Shown here: positions 13,507 through 20,605 of the stretch, piece by piece
How the letters are laid out: every line of letters begins with the position of its first letter
Position numbering within the stretch: position 1 is the first letter of the stretch
Assembly: GCA_015688915.1 (NCBI GenBank)
Contig: JAATGX010000272.1
Span: 1-20,605 of the forward strand
Length of the DNA: 20,605 bases
Direction: 5' to 3'
Origin: Desulfuromonadales bacterium
Lineage (GTDB): Bacteria > Desulfobacterota > Desulfuromonadia > Geobacterales > Pseudopelobacteraceae
Made by a program: the position numbers and the translations under genes
The notes under the pieces: model-generated
The model's input: only the letters and a program-made list of their open reading frames with translations
Database searches by the model: none
What the model was told of the DNA's origin: nothing

Positions 13507-15203
13507 AGGCACTGATACCGAGGTTTCTGGTCCGGCTTGCCTGGCTCGGGGCACTGGCGTGCATGTTCTCCTGTTCGGCGCACACCGAAACCCTCAGATC
13601 CGGCAAGAGCCTCATAAAACCTGATATGATGGCCCCTGCGAAAGAGCCGGCGGAAGACGCCCCGGTGCCTTCCGCCGGCACGCTGAAGCCTGATTTCGTC
13701 TCGGTTTCCGAAGAGATCGTACCGCTCAAAACCAAGATGGTCTCGATCGTTGTCAGGAACAGCCCGCTCGGCGATGTCCTGCACGTGGTGGCCGAGGCCA
13801 GCGGGCTGAACCTTCTGATCGACAGGGATGTCCCCCTTGACCAGCCCGTGACCCTGTCCCTCAGGAATGTCTCGGCCGAGGATGCCCTCAAAAGCATCTT
13901 CTCCTCCGTGGACTGTTTCTACACCGTTACCAACAACCTGCTGCGGGTGGAGTCCTTGGGCACCAAGATCTTCGAACTGGGACACCCCGCCCTGGTCAAC
14001 ACTTATTCCATCGACGTGGGCGGGGACATCCTGGGCGGCGCCATGAACGTGGCGGCGGCGGGTGCCACCAATTCGGGTTCCAGTTCGGGTTCCAGCAATA
14101 TCAAGGGAAACATACAATCGGGCAGCAAGGCCGATGCCAAGGCGTACGACTTTTGGGAGGCGCTGGAAAAAGCCCTGGATACCATCGTGGGAAAAAAGGA
14201 GTTGCCGGGAACGAGACAAACGGGTGACGCGAGATCACCGCAGGACAAGTCTCCGAATCAACCGTCAACGCCAAGCCCCGGCGGAGTGACCCAAGCCGTG
14301 GAAAACCAGCCGGTGCAAAGCATCACGATCAACAGGCTCACCGGGACCATCATGATTACCGCCGCCAGAAAGAACATGGAAAAGGTGGAGCGGTATATCG
14401 AAAATATCAAAAAGGTTCTCAACCGGCAGGTGATGATCGAAGCCAGGATCATCGAGGTTCAACTCAACGAGGGATTGAATTTCGGCATCGACTGGTCGTT
14501 CCTGGATAACGTCAACCGCTTGGGCACCCTCAATTCCGGCTTCGGCGCCCTCAACATGGCCACCACCAGCTTCAACGACGCCACCGCCGCAGCGGCCAGC
14601 GGGTCCAAGTTTCAGGTCGGGGTGAGCCGGTCGAACTTCCAGGTCCTCCTGACCGCCCTGAAGACCCAGGGGGATGTCCGAACCCTCTCCAATCCGAAGA
14701 TCAACGTCATGAACGGCCACGCCTCCATCCTGTCCGTGGGCAGGAACACCAGCTTCATCTCCAAGGTCGGCACCACCACCTCCTACAACGGGTCCACGGC
14801 GCTCACCAGCTACGATGTCCAGACCAACAGCATCCTTTCCGGCCTGATGGTCGGCATTGTCCCCTACATATCCGAGTCGGGAGACATCTCGCTCAACATA
14901 ACGCCGATAACATCGGACCTGATAACCCTGACGGACAAATCCGTGGGAGCGGCCGGCAACCAGACCACCATCTCCATTCCCACCGTGGACCTGCGGGAGA
15001 TGACGACCACGGTCAAGATGCGCGACGGCCAGATGGTGATCATCGGCGGACTGATCTCCAAAAAGGAGACAACAAACGAGGAGAAGGTGCCGCTGCTCGG
15101 AGACATACCGCTGCTCGGCAAGCTCTTCACCCGGATTAACAATTCCGAATCGCGATCCGAACTGGTGCTGCTCCTGCGGCCCCACATCGTAAGCAACGAC
15201 TGA
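13488..15203 (+). CDS. mshL: MshL-type secretin, outer-membrane pore of the pilus system
   Basis: The 571-residue protein has an N-terminal signal ending near Cys27 (MFSCSAH), which may be lipidated though the lipobox is not ideal. An N-domain with MVSIVVRNSPLGDVLHVVAE starts near 84. A Gly/Ser-rich linker lies at about 185-275 and includes DFWEALEKALDTIV, a segment characteristic of MshL proteins. The secretin core from about 314 opens with VMIEARIIEVQLNEG, has SNPKINVMNGHASI in the middle and ends with VIIGGLI and VPLLGDIPLLGKLF. These match the family's conserved C-terminus. It would form the multimeric gate through which the pilus passes. GGAAGGGAC precedes the ATG. It is followed 15 bases later by the assembly ATPase gene. 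Confidence 0.93.
   Translation: MAHYRLKALIPRFLVRLAWLGALACMFSCSAHTETLRSGKSLIKPDMMAPAKEPAEDAPVPSAGTLKPDFVSVSEEIVPLKTKMVSIVVRNSPLGDVLHVVAEASGLNLLIDRDVPLDQPVTLSLRNVSAEDALKSIFSSVDCFYTVTNNLLRVESLGTKIFELGHPALVNTYSIDVGGDILGGAMNVAAAGATNSGSSSGSSNIKGNIQSGSKADAKAYDFWEALEKALDTIVGKKELPGTRQTGDARSPQDKSPNQPSTPSPGGVTQAVENQPVQSITINRLTGTIMITAARKNMEKVERYIENIKKVLNRQVMIEARIIEVQLNEGLNFGIDWSFLDNVNRLGTLNSGFGALNMATTSFNDATAAAASGSKFQVGVSRSNFQVLLTALKTQGDVRTLSNPKINVMNGHASILSVGRNTSFISKVGTTTSYNGSTALTSYDVQTNSILSGLMVGIVPYISESGDISLNITPITSDLITLTDKSVGAAGNQTTISIPTVDLREMTTTVKMRDGQMVIIGGLISKKETTNEEKVPLLGDIPLLGKLFTRINNSESRSELVLLLRPHIVSND
14072..14095 (+). repeat. Two exact 12-base tandem copies inside the secretin gene
   Basis: TTCGGGTTCCAG occurs twice in a row and encodes most of SGSSSGSS (residues 196-203) in the flexible linker of the secretin. 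The unit is a multiple of three, so copy-number change would only lengthen or shorten the linker. Confidence 0.8.
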
Positions 15204-15218
15204 AAGGTTAACTACGGC

Positions 15219-16871
15219 ATGGCAACCGTCCCGGGGCGCATAGGCGACCTCCTCATATCGAAAGGGCTGCTCACCAAGAAGCAGCTCGACATAGCCCTTA
15301 TCCAGCAAAGGGTGACCGGAGCCATACTGGGCGACACCCTCATCTCTCTCGGATTCGTGACGGCGCGGGAGTTCGCCCAGACCATTGCCCATCAATTCGG
15401 CATAGAATACCTGGATCTGCGCAGCTACACCATAACCGAGGAGGCGCTGAGGCTCGTTCCCAAGGACACCGCCCAGAAAGGCGCCTTCATCCCCCTGGAG
15501 ATGAAGGACGGCACCCTCTCCATAGGGGTCATGAATCCCAGCAACATCGTGGCGGTCGACTCGGTGCGTCATCTGACCGGCAGACCGCCCCAGGTCTACC
15601 TTGTGGACCAGGACGCCTACGGCGACATCCTCGAAAGCGCCTACTACTTCGTGGAGCACCCGGTGCTTCAGCGGCTGGAAGACCTCACCAGGGGGCTCAA
15701 GAGCGGCGGGGCCGTGCCAAGCGCCATCGTGCCCGAACTCACGGAACTGCTCCTCATGGACGGCATCCGGAGACAGGCCACGGACATCCATTTCACCCCT
15801 TCCAAAGAGGTGCTGCACGTCTTTTACCGCATCGACGGCGTCCTTGCCTACGGCCACTGCCTCCCCCGGATCATTCAGTCGACGCTGGCGTCCCGCATCA
15901 AGATCATGGCACACCTGGACATCGCGGAACAGCGGCTCCCCCAGGACGGTTCCTACACACTGGAATTTCTCAACAAGAAGTACGATCTGCGCATATCCAC
16001 AGTTCCCTCGATCTACGGCGAGAACGTGGTGATCAGGGTCCTCTCCACGAGCGGCTCCCTGATGCACATCTCCACCCTGGGGCTCAACGACGGCGTCGTC
16101 GACACCGTGCGGCGCCTCTTCAACAAGTCCCACGGCATCATACTCGTGACCGGCCCCACCGGAAGCGGCAAGACCACAACGCTCTACTCCTGCCTCAGGG
16201 AGATCGACCTGCTGGAAAGGAACGTGATCACGGTCGAGGACCCGGTCGAATACCGCCTGAACTTCGTCCGCCAGACCGAGGTGAACGAAAAGGCCGGCTA
16301 TACCTTTGCCTCGTCGGCCAGGACCTTCATGCGGCAGGACCCTGACGTCATGCTGCTGGGCGAGATCCGCGACGGGGAAACGGCCCAGATGGCCATCCGC
16401 GCCTCCATAACGGGCCACCTGGTTCTCTCCACCCTGCACACGAACGATGCGGTAACCTCCATCCCGCGCCTGCTGGACCTGGGGATGGATAAACTGCTAC
16501 TCTCCTCGGCCCTGCTGGCGGTCATGGCGCAGCGCCTGGCACGGCGGATCTGCCCGCACTGCAAGGAGGAATACGGCTTGAGCGAGCCGGAAACCGCCCT
16601 GTTCAAGCGGGCCGGCATGGAGGTGACCAGAGGTTGGCGCGGAACGGGGTGCGAGCGCTGCAACAACAGCGGCTATTCCGGCAGGACGTGCATCGCCGAG
16701 GTCATGATCATAAACAGCGAGATCAAGGAGCTCGTCTATGCCGGCGCCTCCACCGGGGCCATCTTTCAGGCGGCGCTCAGGGGAGGGATGGTGCCGCTCC
16801 ATCTGGACGGGCTCAGGAAGGTCGCTGCCGGCCACACCACCCTCGCAGAGGTTCAAAGGGTCGCGGGATGA
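15219..16871 (+). CDS. mshE: MshE/GspE/PilB-type assembly ATPase with MshEN c-di-GMP-binding motif
   Basis: The 550-residue ATPase powers pilus extension at the inner face of the membrane. The N-terminal domain contains two 24-residue MshEN motifs, residues 7-30 (RIGDLLISKGLLTKKQLDIA then LIQQ) and 36-59 (ILGDTLISLGFVTAREFAQT then IAHQ), five residues apart. The Walker A motif GPTGSGKTTT is at 312-321. The Asp-box region is VEDPVEYRL, the Walker B-like motif is MLLGEIRDGETAQMA and the His-box is LSTLHTNDA. A four-cysteine zinc site is formed by Cys445, Cys448, Cys478 and Cys481. All catalytic motifs are intact. An AAAGG ribosome-binding site is 10 bases before the ATG. Its stop overlaps the next start (ATGA). 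The choice of MshE over PilB rests on the surrounding msh-like order. Confidence 0.94.
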   Translation: MATVPGRIGDLLISKGLLTKKQLDIALIQQRVTGAILGDTLISLGFVTAREFAQTIAHQFGIEYLDLRSYTITEEALRLVPKDTAQKGAFIPLEMKDGTLSIGVMNPSNIVAVDSVRHLTGRPPQVYLVDQDAYGDILESAYYFVEHPVLQRLEDLTRGLKSGGAVPSAIVPELTELLLMDGIRRQATDIHFTPSKEVLHVFYRIDGVLAYGHCLPRIIQSTLASRIKIMAHLDIAEQRLPQDGSYTLEFLNKKYDLRISTVPSIYGENVVIRVLSTSGSLMHISTLGLNDGVVDTVRRLFNKSHGIILVTGPTGSGKTTTLYSCLREIDLLERNVITVEDPVEYRLNFVRQTEVNEKAGYTFASSARTFMRQDPDVMLLGEIRDGETAQMAIRASITGHLVLSTLHTNDAVTSIPRLLDLGMDKLLLSSALLAVMAQRLARRICPHCKEEYGLSEPETALFKRAGMEVTRGWRGTGCERCNNSGYSGRTCIAEVMIINSEIKELVYAGASTGAIFQAALRGGMVPLHLDGLRKVAAGHTTLAEVQRVAG

Positions 16872-18082
16872 GTTTTTTCAACTACCATGCCATAGACCCA
16901 AACGGCCAAGTGGTCAGGGGGACCGTCGAATCCGAGAGCACGGAAGCGGCCACCCGCGACGTCAACGCCAAGGGGCTCTACCTCATCGCCATAAAAGAGA
17001 CCACCAACCGCATGGCGGCCTTCCGGAAGGCCTTCCAGTCCTTCAGCGTCAGCCGCGCGGAGATCATCGAATTTGCCCAGAACCTCTCGGTCATGCTCAA
17101 GGCGGGCATGTCCATCCTGGTCTCCCTGGAGGACATCGCTTCCTCCACCAGCAACAAATTCTTCAAATCGGCGCTTCGGGACCTCAAACAGCAGGTGGAG
17201 CGCGGAAGTTCCGTATCCGCCGCCATGGAGACCCAGGGATCGCTGTTCCCCGACATCCTGAAAAGGCTGGTCGCGGTGGGGGAGGAAACCGGCCGGTTCG
17301 ACGTAAGCCTGCGGGAGGCGGCGGACCACCTGCTGCGCATGCAGAACCTGGCCAGCGCCATCAAAAGAGCCCTGATGTATCCGGCCTTCGCCATCGTCAC
17401 CACCCTGTCGGCGCTGATCTTCTGGCTGGCCTACGTGCTGCCCAAGCTGACCGAAACCTTGAAAGGCCTGGGGGTCAAGCTCCCCCCCATTACCCTTTTC
17501 CTGATCGCCGTCAGCAACCTGTTCCACGACCACTGGAAACTCCTGTTGCTCGTGCCGGTCATCCTGGGGCTGGGCGTTCATTTTTCCGGCAAGCACCACA
17601 AGGTCCGATACCTGCGTGATCTTGCCTACATCAGGATACCCATCCTGAAACTCATCATGTATAACAAGCTGGTGGCCGTATTCGCTGAACAGTTCAGGAT
17701 ACTGGTCGTGGCCGGCATGACCATCGACCGGATCTTCGACCTGATCATACCGTCCCTGGGCAACGAGTATTTCAAGGTCCACCTTCTCAAGGCCAAGGAG
17801 AACGTCCTGTACGGCAACCTGATCTCCGAATCCCTGAAGGAGCAGAACATCCTTCCGCTCCTCGTCGTTCGCATGATCGCCATCGGCGAGTCCAGCGGAA
17901 CGCTCGACAGCCAACTCGAATTCCTGTCGGAGCACTATACGAAAAAACTGGACGATGCCACCGACAGCCTGGGCAAGCTCATCGAACCCCTGGTAATGAT
18001 CGTGGTCGGCGGGCTGTTCGCCGTCATCATCATGGGGCTCATGCTCCCCATATACGATCTCGTCTCAAAAATGGGCAAATAA
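16868..18082 (+). CDS. mshG: MshG/PilC/GspF-type inner-membrane platform protein
   Basis: The 404-residue protein has the two repeated T2SSF helical bundles of the platform family, at about 62-185 (SRAEIIEFAQNLSVMLKAG, then SILVSLEDI) and about 268-390 (LVAVFAEQFRILVVAGMTI). Membrane helices lie near 178-200, 222-240 and 375-400. The start MSFFNYHAIDPNGQVVRGTV is the usual GspF/PilC opening. The ATG at 16868 overlaps the ATPase stop by 4 bases and is the natural start, although the frame stays open upstream. In the assembly machine it sits under the secretin and works with the ATPase to add or move pilin subunits. Confidence 0.94.
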   Translation: MSFFNYHAIDPNGQVVRGTVESESTEAATRDVNAKGLYLIAIKETTNRMAAFRKAFQSFSVSRAEIIEFAQNLSVMLKAGMSILVSLEDIASSTSNKFFKSALRDLKQQVERGSSVSAAMETQGSLFPDILKRLVAVGEETGRFDVSLREAADHLLRMQNLASAIKRALMYPAFAIVTTLSALIFWLAYVLPKLTETLKGLGVKLPPITLFLIAVSNLFHDHWKLLLLVPVILGLGVHFSGKHHKVRYLRDLAYIRIPILKLIMYNKLVAVFAEQFRILVVAGMTIDRIFDLIIPSLGNEYFKVHLLKAKENVLYGNLISESLKEQNILPLLVVRMIAIGESSGTLDSQLEFLSEHYTKKLDDATDSLGKLIEPLVMIVVGGLFAVIIMGLMLPIYDLVSKMGK

Positions 18083-18083
18083 C

Positions 18084-19766
18084 GTGAACTATCTCACCTT
18101 TTTCAACCTCAATGACGACCCGTTCCGGATAACGCCGGACATCGCCTATTTCTACAACTCCCCGGAGCACTCCACCGCGCTCCTCTCCCTGGAATACTGC
18201 ATCAAGGAGAAGGAGGGCTTCTGCATCCTCACCGGCGAACCGGGCACCGGCAAGACCACCATCCTGCGGCTGTTCGTGGAATCCTGGAAAGACAGGGCCG
18301 AGATCGCCCTGATCATGACCCCCCGGCTTTCACCTGAAGAGTTTTTCATGGCCATCCTGGAGGACTTCAAGATACCGTTCCAGAGCACGAGCAAGAGCGA
18401 CATGCTGAAGGCCTTCCGCGACTTTCTCCTGGCCCACGCCCGGAATGACAAGCGGGTGGTCATCATCGTGGACGAGGCCCAGGAACTTCCCGACACCACC
18501 CTGGAAGAACTCAGGCTCCTGTCCAACCTGGAAACGGAAAAGGAAAAGCTGCTCCAGATCATCCTCATCGGCCAGCCGGAACTGCGGGACAAACTCGTCG
18601 GCAAATCCCTGAGGCAACTCAATTCGCGTATCACGGTCCGCATCCCGCTCAACCATCTCACCGGGCCCGAGACCTCCGACTACATCACCAACAGGCTGAT
18701 CAGGGCGGGGAACGGTTCCCAACTCTTCAACGAACGGGCCAGGGAGCTCATCTTCGAGCTGTCCGGCGGCATCCCCCGCACCATCAACCTGCTGGCCTCG
18801 CGGGGGATGATGGCCGCCTTCCTGGAGGGAAGCAGGGAGGTCTGCGACCGGCATGTGGAGCAGGGCGCCACGGATGTCATGGAAGGCTCCGGGGCCACGG
18901 AGCCCGCGACCAAGGGGGCTTCCGCCCGCAGTGCCATGCTCCTCGCGATCGTGCTGCTCCTGGTTGCCGCCGGCGCCGGGGGGCTCTATTTCCTGCTCAA
19001 CACCCCGTCACCGGCTCCCGTGCCGGCCGCACCGCCGAAGCCGGTGGCGGCACAGGTCTCGTCGGCCAAGCTGGCGAACAGCTCCACGGCGAAAAGGACG
19101 TCCGACATTCCGGGCGGCTCTTTTGCCGCGGCCGTTTCAAAAGAGATCGGCCTTCTCGACACCAATCAAACCGCCTTCCAGGCATTCAACGTCCTGGCCG
19201 CGGCCTGGGAATTCCCCCCGTTCACCGTTGTCGGGGAACCGGGCACCGATCCCTGGACCTACCTTTCCAAATTGTCCGCGAACCGGGGCATGGAATTGAT
19301 CCAGTTCTCCGGCACCCTGGACGGGCTCATCGCAATCGGCTATCCCGTGATTCTGCAGATCAACCCGTCCGATGACGGCAAGGAGATCTACACCGCCCTG
19401 ACCGGGGCATCCAACGGAGAATTCGCCATACCGTCCGGTCTTGCCGGAAAAAAGAGCCTGACACGGGCGGAACTGGAAAGCGTATGGCATGGCAAGGCGT
19501 TCATCCTCTGGAAAAACTACAAGAAGATACCGTCACAGATACCCGTGGGGTCCAGGACCAGGGAGACCGCCGTCCTCCAGAAACTCCTGGTGCAGGCCGG
19601 GGTGAATGCCGGCAGGAGCGGCGTGTTCGACCGGAAAACCGTGGCCGCCATCAAATCGTTCCAGGAGGCACGGGGGCTCGCCATTTCCGGGCAACCGGAC
19701 CCGCAGACCCTGTTGCACCTGTACAAGGATTCTGCGTACATCTTTTATCATCCGGCATTGAAATGA
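18084..19766 (+). CDS. mshM: MshM/ExeA/GspA-like AAA ATPase with membrane helix, C39-like and peptidoglycan-binding domains
   Basis: The 560-residue protein starts at GTG one base after the previous stop, with no strong ribosome-binding site. The cytoplasmic AAA part (about 1-270) opens with YLTFFNLNDDPFRITPD, the ExeA/MshM hallmark. It has Walker A GEPGTGKTT at 51-59, Walker B VVIIVDEAQ at 125-133 and the sensor-like FELSGGIPRTINLL. A membrane helix lies near 284-305. The periplasmic part holds a region like peptidase family C39 (about 355-470) and a PG_binding_1 domain (about 493-550, from LQKLLVQAGVNAGRSGVFD). The C39-like region lacks the catalytic cysteine and histidine. The known ExeA role is to help the secretin assemble through peptidoglycan, powered by ATP. 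The plain MshM of Vibrio is shorter, so this copy is nearer GspA/ExeA in layout. Confidence 0.9.
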   Translation: MNYLTFFNLNDDPFRITPDIAYFYNSPEHSTALLSLEYCIKEKEGFCILTGEPGTGKTTILRLFVESWKDRAEIALIMTPRLSPEEFFMAILEDFKIPFQSTSKSDMLKAFRDFLLAHARNDKRVVIIVDEAQELPDTTLEELRLLSNLETEKEKLLQIILIGQPELRDKLVGKSLRQLNSRITVRIPLNHLTGPETSDYITNRLIRAGNGSQLFNERARELIFELSGGIPRTINLLASRGMMAAFLEGSREVCDRHVEQGATDVMEGSGATEPATKGASARSAMLLAIVLLLVAAGAGGLYFLLNTPSPAPVPAAPPKPVAAQVSSAKLANSSTAKRTSDIPGGSFAAAVSKEIGLLDTNQTAFQAFNVLAAAWEFPPFTVVGEPGTDPWTYLSKLSANRGMELIQFSGTLDGLIAIGYPVILQINPSDDGKEIYTALTGASNGEFAIPSGLAGKKSLTRAELESVWHGKAFILWKNYKKIPSQIPVGSRTRETAVLQKLLVQAGVNAGRSGVFDRKTVAAIKSFQEARGLAISGQPDPQTLLHLYKDSAYIFYHPALK

Positions 19767-19776
19767 GGGATGGGAG

Positions 19777-20346
19777 ATGAAGGAGGAAGCCTTGCGGATC
19801 ATATTCATAACGCTGCTGCTCCTGGTTCCCTGCCAGGCGCTCTCCTTCTGCTTCGACGAGGCGGGCCGCACCTACGGCATCAGCCCGGTGCTGTTGCGGG
19901 GAATCGCCCGGGTGGAATCGGACCTGAACCCGGGGGCCGTCAACCGCAACGCCAACGGCAGCATCGACATGGGCCTGATGCAGGTCAACAGCTTCTGGCT
20001 GAAGCCCCTGGGCACAACGTCGCGCGAGCTGACCACCGACCCCTGTTACAACGTCATGGCCGGGGCATGGATACTCAAGGGATGCCTCGACCGCCACGGC
20101 GAGACATGGGAAGCGGTCGGCTGTTACAACGCCACGAGCCGCGACAAACGGGTGAAATATTCCTGGAAGATCTATCGCGAACTGCTGAAAAGCGCAAAGA
20201 GCGCCGCGCCAGCGGGTGGAAAAGGGACCGCCATGGTCTCCAACACGCCGCCACGGCACGGCATGGCTGAAAACAACGCTAGCGAACCGCGAAAAACCGC
20301 TGTTCCCGTATCATCAATACGGATCTCGGTTATTGACAAAGAGTAG
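19777..20346 (+). CDS. Periplasmic lytic transglycosylase (SLT, VirB1/IagB-like)
   Basis: The 189-residue protein has a signal peptide with probable cleavage after ALS (residue 23). An SLT domain spans about 24-145. Glu47 in IARVESDLNP is the expected catalytic acid, followed by NANGSIDMGLMQVN and GCYNA, the other family motifs. Several cysteines (in FCF, DPCYN, KGCLD and GCYNA) suggest disulfide bonds. The C-terminal 45 residues are polar and probably disordered. A GAGGGATGGGAG stretch precedes the ATG. Enzymes of this class cut glycan strands locally so that pili or secretion machines can cross the cell wall. It lies between the MshM-like and MshN-like genes. Confidence 0.92.
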   Translation: MKEEALRIIFITLLLLVPCQALSFCFDEAGRTYGISPVLLRGIARVESDLNPGAVNRNANGSIDMGLMQVNSFWLKPLGTTSRELTTDPCYNVMAGAWILKGCLDRHGETWEAVGCYNATSRDKRVKYSWKIYRELLKSAKSAAPAGGKGTAMVSNTPPRHGMAENNASEPRKTAVPVSSIRISVIDKE

Positions 20347-20382
20347 GGAACCTATCTCAACGACGAACACCCGGTGCAAGGC

Positions 20383-20605
20383 ATGAGCATTCTGGCTGAT
20401 CTGCTGTCAAAAAACAATTCGGGCGAGGCGCACGGCAACAAGGACATCCCCCCTACCCTTGCCAAGTCCCTGGGCGCGTCCGCCCAAAAGCGCCCCCCCA
20501 AAAAGCGCTTTGTCCTCATTGCCGTTGCGTCCGTGGCCGTTATCGGCGCCGGATTGGCAACGACCTTTTTGCGCGGACGGTTTGCCGTCGGGAAACCGGG
20601 GGAAT
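20383..20605 (+). CDS. MshN/GspB-like membrane protein, N-terminal part (runs off the right edge)
   Basis: Seventy-four codons are visible from the ATG at 20383 (an in-frame GTG at 20374 is an alternative). The protein starts MSILADLLSKNN, has a proline- and lysine-rich stretch (AQKRPPKKR) and one membrane helix at about residues 45-63 (VLIAVASVAVIGAGLATTF). It would then continue into the periplasm. This layout matches MshN (TPR-bearing) and GspB proteins, which partner MshM/ExeA-type ATPases. The part that would carry TPR repeats is outside the window, so the name is a positional inference. Confidence 0.6.
   Translation, partial: MSILADLLSKNNSGEAHGNKDIPPTLAKSLGASAQKRPPKKRFVLIAVASVAVIGAGLATTFLRGRFAVGKPGE

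Noticed and set aside
14265..16439. A 724-codon open frame on the minus strand under the secretin and ATPase genes
   Set aside because: It covers parts of two certain genes on the plus strand, has the same compositional look as other shadow frames and no recognisable motif.

Overview
The window looks like chromosome of an anaerobic, hydrogen-metabolising deltaproteobacterium of the Geobacter/Pelobacter type (Geobacterales/Desulfuromonadia). This rests on three things: high-GC coding sequence, a membrane-bound [NiFe] uptake hydrogenase in the order small subunit, large subunit, cytochrome b, protease (the Geobacter hyaSLBP order), and a complete MSHA-like type IV pilus/type II secretion assembly operon. 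The genus is an inference from gene content, since no rRNA or other taxonomic marker is present. I see no transposase, integrase, tRNA, rRNA or CRISPR array.

Layout. (1) Bases 1-383, minus strand: the start of a TPR lipoprotein, with a good sigma70-like promoter almost touching its start codon. (2) Bases 504-6404, plus strand: a compact five-gene unit. It holds an APH-like/P-loop two-domain kinase, an 85-residue two-helix membrane protein, a 1077-residue protein joining a sodium/solute symporter (SLC5) domain to GAF and PP2C phosphatase domains, a STAS anti-sigma-factor antagonist and an RsbW-like HATPase. (3) Bases 6401-10549, minus strand: the [NiFe] hydrogenase operon, converging on the previous unit with a 4-base overlap. 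An intrinsic terminator lies between the cytochrome b gene and the maturation protease gene. (4) Bases 10550-11033: a divergent intergenic region with a candidate hydrogenase promoter, inverted repeats and a hairpin. (5) Bases 11034-20605, plus strand: an MSHA-type pilus assembly operon with order mshI, J, K, L, E, G, M-like genes, a lytic transglycosylase and the start of an mshN-like gene. Genes in it overlap by 4 to 19 bases or lie close together. The pilins must lie beyond the right edge.

How the genes may work together. The signalling unit reads as a membrane sensor of the CbrA type whose histidine kinase has been replaced by an RsbU-like phosphatase. The expected route is phosphatase to STAS protein to HATPase, i.e. 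partner switching driven by a transporter-like input domain. The hydrogenase would oxidise H2 at the periplasmic face and pass electrons to the quinone pool through cytochrome b. The pilus ATPase carries a near-perfect tandem MshEN c-di-GMP-binding motif, so pilus extension is probably set by c-di-GMP. Two cell-wall-active proteins, an ExeA/MshM-like ATPase with a peptidoglycan-binding tail and a lytic transglycosylase, would open the wall for the secretin.

The most notable items are the SLC5-PP2C partner-switching locus, the Cys-to-Asp change at a proximal iron-sulfur ligand position of the hydrogenase small subunit, and the MshEN motif. Next come the degenerate peptidase-like domain in the MshM-like protein and the terminator ahead of the hydrogenase protease gene.
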